From positions 310,001-374,000 of the forward strand of contig NZ_CP039888.1 in NCBI RefSeq assembly GCF_005221325.1: 64,000 nucleotides of DNA, in the 5' to 3' direction. The notes under the pieces were generated by a model that worked only from the letters and a program-made list of their open reading frames with translations, was not told the DNA's origin and ran no database searches. This DNA comes from Agrobacterium tumefaciens (GTDB lineage Bacteria; Pseudomonadota; Alphaproteobacteria; Rhizobiales; Rhizobiaceae). Shown here in pieces: positions 36,211 through 45,429 of this stretch. Both the position numbers and the translations under genes were made by a program. How positions within the stretch are numbered: the stretch's first letter is position 1; every line of letters begins with the position of its first letter.

Positions 36211-36743
36211 TGTTGAAGCTTCTTCTCACCGGCGTCTGGGTTTGCGCCGTCACGCTCGGCGCGGTGTATTTCTCCGTCCAGATGGCGACGGCGCCGGCGC
36301 CGGATGAGGCGGGGGCGAAAAAGGCCGACCTGCAACTGGTCAAGGGCGAAAGCATCACAATTCCCGTCATCAATGATGGTGGAGTGAACGGCTATTTCCT
36401 CAGCCGGATCTCGCTGCGTGTCGACAAGGCCAAGATGGCCAAGATCGAGCTGCCGGCAACCCAGCTGATGACCGATGAACTGTTCACGCTTCTGGCGGGT
36501 TCTTCGATGGTCAATATTGCCAATATCTCCACCTTCGATCCCGACGCCTTCAAGCAACGCATCCGCGAGGGGTTGAACAAGAGGCTCGACGACGAGGTGG
36601 TCGAGGACGTGCTGATCGAACAGCTCGATTACCTGTCGAAAGCCGACATCCGCGAGCAGAACGGCAATGGTACGCCCCGCTCGGTCAAGCTCGTCGAGGG
36701 CGAGAAGGCCGAAGTAGAAGCGGCCGCGGCACCCAGCCACTGA
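36210..36743 (+). CDS. Membrane-anchored protein at the end of the flgE operon
   Basis: The 177-residue product has an N-terminal signal anchor (about 3-25, LLLTGVWVCAVTLGAVYFSV) and a periplasmic domain. The C-terminal half (FKQRIREGLNKRLDDEVVED then VLIEQLDYLSKADIREQ) recalls FliL-type proteins, which also have one membrane helix and a periplasmic domain, but similarity is weak. The start overlaps the previous stop by one base. It is the last gene of the flagellar cluster. I do not recognise it with confidence. Confidence 0.75.
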   Translation: MLKLLLTGVWVCAVTLGAVYFSVQMATAPAPDEAGAKKADLQLVKGESITIPVINDGGVNGYFLSRISLRVDKAKMAKIELPATQLMTDELFTLLAGSSMVNIANISTFDPDAFKQRIREGLNKRLDDEVVEDVLIEQLDYLSKADIREQNGNGTPRSVKLVEGEKAEVEAAAAPSH

Positions 36744-36926
36744 CGGAGAGGGAGCTGCGGCGACACGGCGCCCTCTGGTTAATTATCTCTTGCTACCTCT
36801 GTGAGCATTCGAGAGATTGCTTTCAAGTTAAATTCAACCTGCACCTGTATAACAGACCCATGAACCACCGCCCCGCAGGCCATGCGCCGGGCCGGTGGCG
36901 ATCGGTTTGGCATTTGGGGGTCGGCA

Positions 36927-37601
36927 ATGAGTTTCGCGTCAGGTTTTGCGCGCCAGGGATTGCAACGGAATATCCACGGGCTGCGCGTCTGTGATCTCGA
37001 CTGGAATGACGCGCTGGAGCTGGTCAGCGGCAAGGCTTCGGCCTGTGAAGGGCACACGATGCTGTCCTTCCTGACCATCGAGAAGGCAAAGCTGTCACTC
37101 AAGGATAAAGCCTACCGGCAAATTCTGGAAAGCTGCCTGCTTTTGCCGCAGGGCAAGGGCATGAAAGCCGCTGCGCGCGCGGAACATGGTGAGCCTCTGC
37201 CCGCCACCATCGATGGCGTTGCCTTCACCATGGCGCTTCTGACCTATATGGCGGTGCCGAAACGCATCGGCGTGGCGGGTGACGATGCGGCGCAGATCGG
37301 CGAAGTGCTTGCCCGGTTGCGCGCCCATGCGCCATGGCACGATTTCGTCATGCTGAACCGGGATGCCTCCGGCGTGAAGGTGGATGTTCTCCTGGCGGGA
37401 ATGCTCAAGGAAAATCAGGAGACATGGCTGCACCGCACGGTCAGCCGTGAAGATGCGCGTGTTACCATCGCAGTCGGGCCCCTGTTCAAGGTCCTGTCGT
37501 CAGAAGTGGCCGGCATGCCGGATATTTTCCGCAAGCTGCATATGAGCTGGCTTTACAGCCTTTGCGCCGAGCCCTGGCACATCGCACTCGGCAAGAGCTG
37601 A
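36927..37601 (+). CDS. Degenerate WecG/TagA/CpsF-like protein
   Basis: The 224-residue product resembles the WecG/TagA/CpsF glycosyltransferases, which move N-acetylmannosamine-type sugars to undecaprenyl-linked acceptors. Matching points are LTIEKAKLS (Thr50), LLLPQGKGMKAAAR at 72-84, ENQETW at 162-167, IAVGPLF at 181-187 and MSWLYSLCAEPW at 206-217. In active members the second motif reads LLPDGxG with the catalytic Asp; here Gln75 is in its place, and the closing Arg-rich end is altered, so catalysis by the usual route is doubtful. GGGGGTCGGCA precedes the ATG. It faces the Wzz-like gene. Confidence 0.7.
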   Translation: MSFASGFARQGLQRNIHGLRVCDLDWNDALELVSGKASACEGHTMLSFLTIEKAKLSLKDKAYRQILESCLLLPQGKGMKAAARAEHGEPLPATIDGVAFTMALLTYMAVPKRIGVAGDDAAQIGEVLARLRAHAPWHDFVMLNRDASGVKVDVLLAGMLKENQETWLHRTVSREDARVTIAVGPLFKVLSSEVAGMPDIFRKLHMSWLYSLCAEPWHIALGKS

Positions 37602-37715
37602 TATCATGCCGTGAAGCGGCGTGTTAACCATTTGTTTGCCACGATCCTTTAACCTCTCGTAAGGTTTTGACAGTCGCCCGTTACGGGCGGCACCGAGGGC
37701 GGCAGACGGCTTCAG

Positions 37716-39479
37716 ATGGTTGATGACAATCCGGATATGATCGCGATCCGCCCCGAGGGGGATGATGTCTTTGCGCCCGTGTCGCAGTGGCGCAGGCATT
37801 GTCTGCGGCTGCTAACGGCAGGCTGCGTTGCTGCCGCCACGGTGGTGGGCGCTGCCATTTCGCTGCTGCTGATCGATTCCGGTTTTCGCGGTTATGTTTC
37901 GCAGGCCCGGATCGAGGTTATCCAGACCGCGTATGATGCCCCCGATGCGACCCGCTTTCTGGCAATGGCGCGGCGGACACTGCTTTCGCCCTCCGGGCTT
38001 GAGCGGGTAACCGCCGATCTGAAGCTGAAACCCGCCGATATGATCGGCGTTCGTAATCAGGGCGAGCTTGGCCTGCTTCTCGATCTTCTGACCGGCGCGC
38101 ATGCGCGCGTGGTCTCCCCGCGTGAAGCGCTGAACGGCGCCGTGGGCGAAGCGATCCGGCTGGAACTGACCCCGGATGAAAATATGCTTGTTGTGACCGC
38201 CAAGGCGGCGACGCCTGACATGGCCATGCGGCTGACGGACTATCTTTCGATGCGCGTGATGGCGGATGGCAAAGCCGGCACGATGACACCAGCCATGCGC
38301 GAGATGGAAAGGGCACGAAAGAAGTTGGACGAGGCGGAAGCCGCTCTAAACGGTTTCCAGATGCGCCATGGCGATGCCGTGATGACCGAAGCGCAGCAGC
38401 TTGAACAGCAATTGCGTGACGTAAACGACAGTCTGGTGCGGACCACCCGGCAGCAGCAATCTCTCCAGGCCGATCTGGCATCGGCTTTGGCCCTGAAGCC
38501 GAATGATGTCTATTCCAAACCGCTCCCGACCGGCACGGCGTTTTCGGCGCTTGAGGATGTCAGGCAGAAACAGGCGAGTGCCAGCATGGCGCTTGCCGGT
38601 GTGTCTGTGGATTACGGTCCGAAACATCCGCGCCGCATCGCCGCCCAGAATGCCGTGGATGCTGCACAGGCGCTTGCCGCGCCCGCATTGCGCCAATTGC
38701 TCGACGGGCTGCGGGCGGATGAAAAGCGCATCAATCAGGAGATCGCCACCGCCACAGGTGAGCAGAAGACATATCTCGACCGTCTGAATATCCTCGGTGT
38801 CGCGCCCGGCGAATTCTCCAGATTGCAGGGTGAGCTGGAAACGGCGCGAAATACCTATCTGGAGGCAAGCGAACGCCGCGACCTGACCGCCTCGGCAACA
38901 CCTGCCATCGAAACCCGTCTGGCGAAGAAGGCCGCACCGGGTGAATTGTCCCGGGACCTGACGCAGGCCGCCATGCTGGCGGGCGGCGGCGCGCTGATCG
39001 GTCTGCTGGGCAGCCTCTATCTCCTCAGCTATCGCCGCCATGACGAGGAAGAGGAGGCTGCTTCGACCGCCGAAACCGGCGAGGAACTGGCCCCCTTCGT
39101 CGCCGCGCCGCAATTTTCGGAATTCGAGCCGATCGAGCCGGCCGTATTCGACGACCTCCAGCCCGTTGCCGCGGAAACGACTGTCGAGGTGGAGGAAGAC
39201 AGCTTTGCCGATTATTACGGCGAGGCCGCCAATGACGCCGACGATATGCCGCTGGACGAACGTGTGCGCCAGGTGCTGATGGGCAACCGAACCGTCAGAA
39301 CGGCCGATCCCGCATCATCAGGGCTGCCGCCGCTTCTGGCCGAAGCGCTTGCCGGGGACTTCGACCATGCGCAGGCCGAAGCCGAGGAGCTGATGGAATT
39401 GCGACGGGAATTGGCGTTCCTGAGGGAGTGTCTTACCGATTACGCCGACCGCCGTGAAGCCTACCGCAAAACAGCCTGA
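37716..39479 (+). CDS. Wzz/GumC-type polysaccharide chain-length protein without kinase
   Basis: The 587-residue product has one membrane helix at about 33-53, a periplasmic part with long coiled-coil segments (about 180-310 and 350-380), and a second membrane helix at about 419-438, followed by an acidic Glu/Asp-rich cytoplasmic tail (440-587). This is the layout of polysaccharide co-polymerases (Wzz, GumC, ExoP N-terminal part). No Walker A motif or tyrosine-rich tail is seen, so the autokinase domain is absent. The start has no strong ribosome-binding site. Function in exopolysaccharide chain length is inferred from the fold. Confidence 0.75.
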   Translation: MVDDNPDMIAIRPEGDDVFAPVSQWRRHCLRLLTAGCVAAATVVGAAISLLLIDSGFRGYVSQARIEVIQTAYDAPDATRFLAMARRTLLSPSGLERVTADLKLKPADMIGVRNQGELGLLLDLLTGAHARVVSPREALNGAVGEAIRLELTPDENMLVVTAKAATPDMAMRLTDYLSMRVMADGKAGTMTPAMREMERARKKLDEAEAALNGFQMRHGDAVMTEAQQLEQQLRDVNDSLVRTTRQQQSLQADLASALALKPNDVYSKPLPTGTAFSALEDVRQKQASASMALAGVSVDYGPKHPRRIAAQNAVDAAQALAAPALRQLLDGLRADEKRINQEIATATGEQKTYLDRLNILGVAPGEFSRLQGELETARNTYLEASERRDLTASATPAIETRLAKKAAPGELSRDLTQAAMLAGGGALIGLLGSLYLLSYRRHDEEEEAASTAETGEELAPFVAAPQFSEFEPIEPAVFDDLQPVAAETTVEVEEDSFADYYGEAANDADDMPLDERVRQVLMGNRTVRTADPASSGLPPLLAEALAGDFDHAQAEAEELMELRRELAFLRECLTDYADRREAYRKTA

Positions 39480-39556
39480 AAACGCCGCATTTTAGCTTGC
39501 ATTCCTGCGACGGGGGCACCATACGGAGCCTACGTAACCCAGCAGGAGCAGGACGC

Positions 39557-40456
39557 ATGGCAGTTGTGATTGACGGGAAGGCGAAGGCGGCTTCGGTAAC
39601 GGAGGCGGTCCGCAAATCGGCAGAAGCGCTGGAGGCGGAGAAGGGCGTGAAGCCCGGTCTCGCGGTTGTTATCGTCGGAAATGATCCGGCCAGCCACGCT
39701 TACGTGAACTCCAAGAGCAAGATGGCGAAGCAATGCGGTTTCAACTCCATCCAGCACACGCTGCCGGAAGAAACGACTCAACGTGAACTCCTGAAGCTGG
39801 TCGGCGAACTGAACGCCGATGCGTCCATCCACGGCATTCTGGTGCAGCTGCCCCTGCCGAAACATTTCAATTCGGATGAGATCATCCAGTCGATCCTGCC
39901 CGAGAAGGATGTCGACGGCTTGAGCGTCTTGAATGCCGGCAAGCTCGCGACCGGCGATCTCGCTACCGGCCTCATTTCCTGCACACCAGCCGGCGCCATG
40001 CTGCTCGTGCGCGGCATTCACGGCGACGACCTTTCCGGCCTCAACGCCGTTGTCATCGGCCGCTCCAACCTGTTCGGCAAGCCCATGGGCCAGCTTCTGC
40101 TGAATGCCAACGCCACGGTGACCATGGCGCATTCGCGCACCAAAGACCTCGCCGCCGTCTGCAAGACGGCCGATATTCTCGTGGCTGCGGTCGGTCGCGC
40201 GGTGATGGTGAAGGGCGACTGGGTGAAATCAGGCGCAACCGTCATCGATGTCGGCATCAACCGCATTCCTGCGCCGGAAAAGGGCGAAGGCAAATCGAAA
40301 CTGGTCGGCGATGTCGCCTTTGACGAAGCAAGCGCCGTTGCCGCCGCCATCACACCGGTTCCAGGTGGCGTAGGTCCGATGACGATCGCCATGCTTATGG
40401 CCAATACCGTCATTGCGGCCCATCGCGCAGTCGGCAAGACAGCGCCGAAATTCTGA
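39557..40456 (+). CDS. folD: FolD, methylenetetrahydrofolate dehydrogenase/cyclohydrolase
   Basis: FolD oxidises 5,10-methylene-THF to methenyl-THF with NADP+ and hydrolyses it to 10-formyl-THF. The 299-residue product contains [20 protein letters not shown] with the catalytic Lys of the YVxxKxK motif, the cofactor motif [18 protein letters not shown], and [18 protein letters not shown]. The ATG at 39557 is preceded by GGAGCAGGACGC; the frame runs 20 codons further upstream. It is a housekeeping gene not obviously linked to its neighbours. Confidence 0.97.
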   Translation: MAVVIDGKAKAASVTEAVRKSAEALEAEKGVKPGLAVVIVGNDPASHAYVNSKSKMAKQCGFNSIQHTLPEETTQRELLKLVGELNADASIHGILVQLPLPKHFNSDEIIQSILPEKDVDGLSVLNAGKLATGDLATGLISCTPAGAMLLVRGIHGDDLSGLNAVVIGRSNLFGKPMGQLLLNANATVTMAHSRTKDLAAVCKTADILVAAVGRAVMVKGDWVKSGATVIDVGINRIPAPEKGEGKSKLVGDVAFDEASAVAAAITPVPGGVGPMTIAMLMANTVIAAHRAVGKTAPKF

Positions 40457-40469
40457 GTGAATTGAGACC

Positions 40470-40495
40470 GGCCGGCTACGCTTTCGGAGCCGGCC
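40470..40495. terminator. Hairpin between convergent folD and aglR ends
   Basis: GGCCGGCT (40470-40477) pairs with AGCCGGCC (40488-40495) with a 10-base loop. It lies between folD and the end of aglR and could slow transcription from both sides, but there is no T tract on either strand, so it is a weak candidate. Confidence 0.35.
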
Positions 40496-41501
40496 CCGTC
40501 GAAGCCCGCACTACGAGTTCCGCTTTCCAGAGTTCCTGATGCGGTTCCGTCTGGTTGAGCTTGATCCGGTTGATCAGGCGCTGACCCACGCGCATCCCGG
40601 CTGCCCTTAGCGACGAGCGTGTGGTGGTTAGCGGCACCGAAAAATTATCGGGCTTCAAAAGCGGCAGCACGTCGTCATGGGCGATCAGCGAAATATCCCT
40701 GCCGGGCTTTAATCCCCGCTGGTTGAGCGAACGGATTGCCCCGAGCGCGAGCGCGGTACTGGCGCAGAGAATGGCGGTCGGCTTTTCCGGTTGTGACAGC
40801 AGCGCCTCCATGCCGAGATAACCTTCCTCATCCGTCATGCTGCTGTGCCGTTTATTGGCTGGGTGCAGGGAGAGCCCATTGGCCGCCAGCGCCTTTTCCA
40901 CCCCGAGACAGCGCCGGTAGGTGAAATCGTACCCTTCCGGGCCATTCAGCAGTCCGATGCGCGTATGACCCAGCTGCAGGAGAAGCTGGGTCGCATCGCG
41001 GAAGGCGCCTTCATTGTCCACGTCGAGATAGGGATAATTTTCCTCCACGCCGACGGAACGGCCATGCACGAGGAAGGGCAGGGAGAGCGATTGCATCATG
41101 GCAATGCGTGGGTCGTTATTTTTCATGTAGGCGAGATAGATGCCGTCGACGCTGCCGCTCGCCGCCAGCCCCCGAAGCGCGTCACGCTCATTTTCCGGTT
41201 CGGTCGGCATGATGACGAGATGAAAGCTGCTGCGCGAGGCTTCCTCACCCAGCCCGCTCAGGAATTCGCCGAAATGCACGTCGGAGCGATGGTGTTCACC
41301 AATCGGCATGACAAGACCGATGGAACCAACCTTGCCGGTTGCCAGCCGTTGCGCCGCTGCATTCGGGCGATAACCGGTCTTTTCGACCGCCTCCATGACA
41401 CGGCGGCGGGTTTCCGCGCTGACCTCGGGATATCCGTTGAGCGCCCGACTGATGGTCGTCTGCGAAATCCCAAGCAGTTGCGACAACTGTTTCAGGTTCA
41501 T
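40476..41501 (-). CDS. aglR: LacI-family repressor of the alpha-glucoside operon
   Basis: The 341-residue product is a LacI/GalR-type regulator. The helix-turn-helix is at the very N-terminus (MNLKQLSQLLGISQTTISRA followed by LNGYPEVSAETRRRV), followed by a periplasmic-binding-protein-like sugar domain. The frame extends 34 codons upstream, but GGAGGA lies 10 bases before the ATG at 41501, and LacI proteins begin this way. It is divergent from aglE, with two palindromic operators in between, as expected for the S. meliloti-type aglR. The inducer is presumably a sucrose/trehalose/maltose-like alpha-glucoside. Confidence 0.9.
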   Translation of the reverse strand: MNLKQLSQLLGISQTTISRALNGYPEVSAETRRRVMEAVEKTGYRPNAAAQRLATGKVGSIGLVMPIGEHHRSDVHFGEFLSGLGEEASRSSFHLVIMPTEPENERDALRGLAASGSVDGIYLAYMKNNDPRIAMMQSLSLPFLVHGRSVGVEENYPYLDVDNEGAFRDATQLLLQLGHTRIGLLNGPEGYDFTYRRCLGVEKALAANGLSLHPANKRHSSMTDEEGYLGMEALLSQPEKPTAILCASTALALGAIRSLNQRGLKPGRDISLIAHDDVLPLLKPDNFSVPLTTTRSSLRAAGMRVGQRLINRIKLNQTEPHQELWKAELVVRASTGPAPKA

Positions 41502-41560
41502 CTCTGTCATTTCCTCCATGCGCGCCAAAGGAAAAGGCCAAAAGCCGCTCCTCACATTCC

Positions 41561-41572
41561 CAAAGCGCTTTA
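41561..41572. promoter_or_regulatory. AglR operator candidate 1
   Basis: CAAAGCGCTTTA has a perfect 10-bp palindromic core AAAGCGCTTT with a central CG, as is typical of LacI-family operators. It lies 60 bp upstream of the aglR start and so probably mediates autoregulation. Confidence 0.75.
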
Positions 41573-41717
41573 GATTTTTACCAGCCTCCGGCGCTTTTCT
41601 CAATCGAAAACGATAGCCGCCTTTCTAAATAAATATGATTATTCGCAAGGCACATCAGCCTTTCCGCCGAAACAGCCTCTTGACTCCATCTCAATGACAA
41701 TGAGATGAATAGGTAGC

Positions 41718-41729
41718 CAAAGCGCTTTG
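41718..41729. promoter_or_regulatory. AglR operator candidate 2
   Basis: CAAAGCGCTTTG is a perfect 12-bp palindrome with a central CG, 49 bp upstream of the aglE start. It shares the AAAGCGCTTT core with the site at 41561, 157 bp away. Two such sites in one divergent promoter region suggest repression with looping. Confidence 0.8.
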
Positions 41730-41777
41730 ATTGGAAGAGGACGCTTTGAGGCTCTTATGTGATGGGAGGTAAATCAC

Positions 41778-43139
41778 ATGCGGAAGACTCTTTTGGCGAC
41801 GGCGGCTTCGATGTTGCTGCTGTCGGGTGCGGCCTTTGCCGCCGACCTGAAATTCGCGCCCGGTGGGGACGCCAAGTTCAACTGGAAAAGCTACGAGGAC
41901 TTCAAGGCAGCTCATGCCGACCTGAAGGGACAGACGCTGACGATTTTCGGACCCTGGCGCGGTGAGGACGAAGCACTGTTTCAGTCGGTGCTTGCCTATT
42001 TCGCCGATGCGACCGGCGTGACCGTCCGTTATTCTTCATCGGAAAATTACGAGCAGCAGATCGTCATCGACACGCAGGCGGGTTCGCCGCCCAATATCGC
42101 CATCCTGCCGCAGCCCGGCCTTCTCACCGATCTCGCCGCCAAGGGCTTCCTTGTGCCGCTCGGCGATGACACTGCCAAATGGGTCGAGGAAAATTATGGC
42201 GCGGGCAAATCCTGGGTCGATCTCGGCAGCTACAAGGGCAAGGACGGCAACAAGGCCTATTTTGCATTCCCATTCAAGGCCGACGTGAAGTCGCTCGTCT
42301 GGTACGTGCCTGAGAATTTCGAAGAAGCGGGCTACAAGGTCCCCGAGACCATGGAAGACCTGTTCAAGCTGACCGACCAGATCGTTGCCGATGGCGGCAC
42401 GCCGTGGTGCATCGGCCTGGGCTCCGGCGGCGCGACCGGCTGGCCGGCAACCGACTGGGTGGAAGACCTGATGCTGCGCACGCAGCCGCTCGACGTCTAC
42501 CAGAAGTGGACGACCAACGAAGTCAAGTTCACCGATCCGGCCGTGGTTGCGGCGATCAACGAGTTCGGCAAATTCGCCAAGAACGAGAAATATGTCAGCG
42601 GCGGCGTTGCAGCCGTGGCCTCCACCGACTTCCGCGACAGCCCGAAGGGCCTCTTCGACATTCCGCCGAAATGCTACCTGCACCATCAGGCGTCCTTCAT
42701 TCCTTCCTTCTTCCCAGAGGGCACCAAGGTCGGCACGGACGCGGATTTCTTCTACATGCCTACTTACGCATCCAAGCCTGAACTCGGCAAGCCGGTTCTC
42801 GGTGCCGGCACGCTCGTCACGGTCACCAAGGAAGCGCCTGCCGCCAAGGCTTTCGTCGAATTCCTGCAGACCCCGATCGCTCACGAAGTGTGGATGGCGC
42901 AGTCCAGCTTCCTGACGCCCTATAAGGGTGTGAATGTCGACACCTATGCCAACGAGCAGATGAAGCGTCAGGGTGAAATCCTGACGACGGCGACGACCTT
43001 CGGCTTCGACGGTTCCGACCTGATGCCCGGCAAGATCGGCGCCGGCGCATTCTGGACCGGCATGATCGATTTTGTCGGCGGCAAATCCGCCGATCAGGTC
43101 GCGACCGATATCCAGAAGGCCTGGGACGGCCTGAAGTAA
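41778..43139 (+). CDS. aglE: Alpha-glucoside ABC transporter substrate-binding protein
   Basis: The 453-residue product is the periplasmic sugar-binding protein. A signal peptide (1-21, ending GAAFAAD) is followed by a type I extracellular solute-binding fold; LTIFGPWRGEDEALFQSVLA at the N-terminal end and many aromatic residues suit alpha-glucoside binding. GGGAGG lies ten bases before the ATG. It heads the aglEFGAK operon; in S. meliloti this system takes up sucrose, maltose and trehalose. Confidence 0.94.
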   Translation: MRKTLLATAASMLLLSGAAFAADLKFAPGGDAKFNWKSYEDFKAAHADLKGQTLTIFGPWRGEDEALFQSVLAYFADATGVTVRYSSSENYEQQIVIDTQAGSPPNIAILPQPGLLTDLAAKGFLVPLGDDTAKWVEENYGAGKSWVDLGSYKGKDGNKAYFAFPFKADVKSLVWYVPENFEEAGYKVPETMEDLFKLTDQIVADGGTPWCIGLGSGGATGWPATDWVEDLMLRTQPLDVYQKWTTNEVKFTDPAVVAAINEFGKFAKNEKYVSGGVAAVASTDFRDSPKGLFDIPPKCYLHHQASFIPSFFPEGTKVGTDADFFYMPTYASKPELGKPVLGAGTLVTVTKEAPAAKAFVEFLQTPIAHEVWMAQSSFLTPYKGVNVDTYANEQMKRQGEILTTATTFGFDGSDLMPGKIGAGAFWTGMIDFVGGKSADQVATDIQKAWDGLK

Positions 43140-43246
43140 CACCGGTTGAGACGAGGCCCGGCGGTTTGTTGCCGGGCCTCTTCCGCAAGAACGACCCGAT
43201 GACCGCATCACTCAGCGCGGCGCGGAGAGGATCAAGGGAGGGGACC

Positions 43247-44260
43247 ATGGCTCAACAACTCGTTTCTGCCATCGGCGTCATGGTAGCCGGCGTTTTCGCC
43301 TGCGCTGCCTATTACTGGCTGTCCGACAAACTGTTGCAGGTAATCTTTCCCGTCCGCTCGGGAGACGTATTGCAGGCATCGCGCAATCTCAACCGCCGCG
43401 CGGCGGTTCGACCATGGCTGTTCGTCGGCCCCGCTTTGATCCTTCTGCTCGTCTATCTGGTCTATCCCGTCATCGCGACGCTGATCCTGTCGTTTTACGA
43501 CCGGACCGGCAGCGAATTCGTCGGCCTTGCCAATTATCGCTGGGCGTTCTTCGATGCCGGGTTCCGGCAGTCGATCTTGAATAATATCCTCTGGCTCGCC
43601 GTCGTGCCGGCCGCCTGCACCTTCTTCGGCCTGGTCATCGCAGTCATGACCGACCGCATCTGGTGGGGCAACATCGCCAAATCCATCGTCTTCATGCCGA
43701 TGGCGATCTCCTTTGTCGGTGCCTCCGTCATTTGGAAGTTCATCTATGAATATCGCGCTGAAGGTCAGGTGCAGATCGGTCTTCTCAACGCCGTCGTCGA
43801 GTTTTTTGGCGGCAGCCCGGAGGTGTGGATTTCCATGCCCTTCTGGAACAACTTCTTCCTGATGGTCATCCTCATATGGATCCAGACCGGTTTCGCCATG
43901 GTCATCCTGTCGGCGGCGTTGCGCGGTATTCCTGAAGAAACCATCGAGGCGGCGGTCATCGACGGTGCCAATGGCTGGCAGATTTTCTGGAAGATCATGG
44001 TTCCACAAATCTGGGGCACCATTGCCGTCGTCTGGACGACCATCACCATTCTCGTGCTCAAAGTCTTCGACATCGTGCTGACCATGACCAACGGGCAATG
44101 GAACACGATGGTTCTCGCGAACCTGATGTTCGACTGGATGTTCCGCGGCGGCGGCGATAGCGGCCGAAGTGCGGTCATCGCGCTGATCATCATGGCGGCC
44201 GTCACCCCGATCATGGTCTGGAATATCCGCCAAGCCAACCGCGAGATGGAGGGTCGCTGA
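43247..44260 (+). CDS. aglF: Alpha-glucoside ABC transporter permease AglF
   Basis: The 337-residue product is an inner-membrane permease of the sugar ABC type. It has an extra N-terminal helix (LVSAIGVMVAGVFACAAYYW), typical of AglF, then six helices, with the ATPase-contact EAA loop EETIEAAVIDGANGWQIFWK. GGGAGGGGACC precedes the ATG at 43247; the frame extends 27 codons upstream. It follows aglE by 107 bp and precedes aglG by one base. Confidence 0.94.
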   Translation: MAQQLVSAIGVMVAGVFACAAYYWLSDKLLQVIFPVRSGDVLQASRNLNRRAAVRPWLFVGPALILLLVYLVYPVIATLILSFYDRTGSEFVGLANYRWAFFDAGFRQSILNNILWLAVVPAACTFFGLVIAVMTDRIWWGNIAKSIVFMPMAISFVGASVIWKFIYEYRAEGQVQIGLLNAVVEFFGGSPEVWISMPFWNNFFLMVILIWIQTGFAMVILSAALRGIPEETIEAAVIDGANGWQIFWKIMVPQIWGTIAVVWTTITILVLKVFDIVLTMTNGQWNTMVLANLMFDWMFRGGGDSGRSAVIALIIMAAVTPIMVWNIRQANREMEGR

Positions 44261-44261
44261 G

Positions 44262-45422
44262 ATGGATATCGTCAAACGTCTGCGCCGCGTCGGCCTGCCG
44301 CGCCTCATCGTCCATGCCAGCGTTCTGGTCGTCGTGCTTCTCTGGCTGTTGCCCACGCTCGGCATTCTCGTCAGCTCGCTGCGCGACAAGGACCAGATCA
44401 CGGTGTCGGGCTGGTGGACGGCCTTCTCCAGTTCCGAACAGACGGCGGCGGTTCGCCTTGCCGATGCTGCCGTGCAGAAACAGGACGGCAGCCGCTACGT
44501 CATAGCAGGCAACGTTTTTGAAAACGGGCAGGGTGGCAAGGTAGCCGCCTTCGGCGTCCGCGTGCAGGAGCCGACGGCCTTCAAAGCCGGGGAGGCTGCC
44601 GATATCGGTGATGGCGAGACACTTCTCGTCAATACGGATGGCACCTACGAATATAGCAAGGCCTCCAGCTTCGAGGGCGCGCGCGGCAAACGTGTCTACA
44701 TCTCCGTTGCGACGCCGCCCGTCTTCACGCTCGATAATTATCGCACGGTCCTGACCTCGGAAGGCATCGGCCAGTCTTTCGTCAACTCGCTGACCGTGGC
44801 GGTTCCGGCAACCGTCATCCCGATCCTCATCGCCGCCTTCGCCGCCTATGCCCTGTCATGGATGAACTTTTCCGGCCGCAATCTGCTGATTGCCATGGTG
44901 GTGGGCCTGATCGTCGTGCCGTTGCAGATGTCGCTCATCCCGCTTCTGAGACTGTACAATGAAATCGGCACTATCTTCGGCGTGCCGTCCAAGACCTATG
45001 CCGGCATCTGGCTGGCGCATACCGCCTTTGGCCTGCCGCTCGCCATCTATCTGCTGCGCAACTATATTTCCGGCCTGCCGAAAGAGATCATCGAAAGTGC
45101 CCGTGTCGATGGCGCGAGTGATTTCGAAATCTTCGTCAAGATCATCCTGCCGCTGTCTTTCCCGGCGCTCGCCTCCTTCGCCATCTTCCAGTTCCTGTGG
45201 ACCTGGAACGACCTGCTTGTCGCCATGGTCTTCCTCGGCACGCAGAAGGACGAGCTGGTGCTGACGGGTGCCTTGAACGCGCTGCTCGGTTCGCGCGGCG
45301 GCAATTGGGAAATCCTCACCGCCTCGGCCTTCGTCACCATCATCGTGCCGCTTGGCGTCTTCTTCGCTCTTCAACGTTACCTCGTGCGTGGCCTGCTCGC
45401 GGGCTCCGTCAAGGGAGGCTGA
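44262..45422 (+). CDS. aglG: Alpha-glucoside ABC transporter permease AglG
   Basis: The 386-residue product is the second permease. It has a first helix (about 15-38), then an unusual periplasmic insertion of about 100 residues (40-145), then five helices. The EAA loop is PKEIIESARVDGASDFEIFV. The large loop between helices 1 and 2 is a known feature of AglG-type permeases and may contact the binding protein. It is separated from aglF by a single base. Confidence 0.94.
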   Translation: MDIVKRLRRVGLPRLIVHASVLVVVLLWLLPTLGILVSSLRDKDQITVSGWWTAFSSSEQTAAVRLADAAVQKQDGSRYVIAGNVFENGQGGKVAAFGVRVQEPTAFKAGEAADIGDGETLLVNTDGTYEYSKASSFEGARGKRVYISVATPPVFTLDNYRTVLTSEGIGQSFVNSLTVAVPATVIPILIAAFAAYALSWMNFSGRNLLIAMVVGLIVVPLQMSLIPLLRLYNEIGTIFGVPSKTYAGIWLAHTAFGLPLAIYLLRNYISGLPKEIIESARVDGASDFEIFVKIILPLSFPALASFAIFQFLWTWNDLLVAMVFLGTQKDELVLTGALNALLGSRGGNWEILTASAFVTIIVPLGVFFALQRYLVRGLLAGSVKGG

Positions 45423-45429
45423 TCATTCC

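Noticed and set aside
43166..43246. Upstream start for aglF
   Set aside because: The segment is unlike the family and the strong GGGAGGGG ribosome-binding site directly precedes the ATG at 43247.
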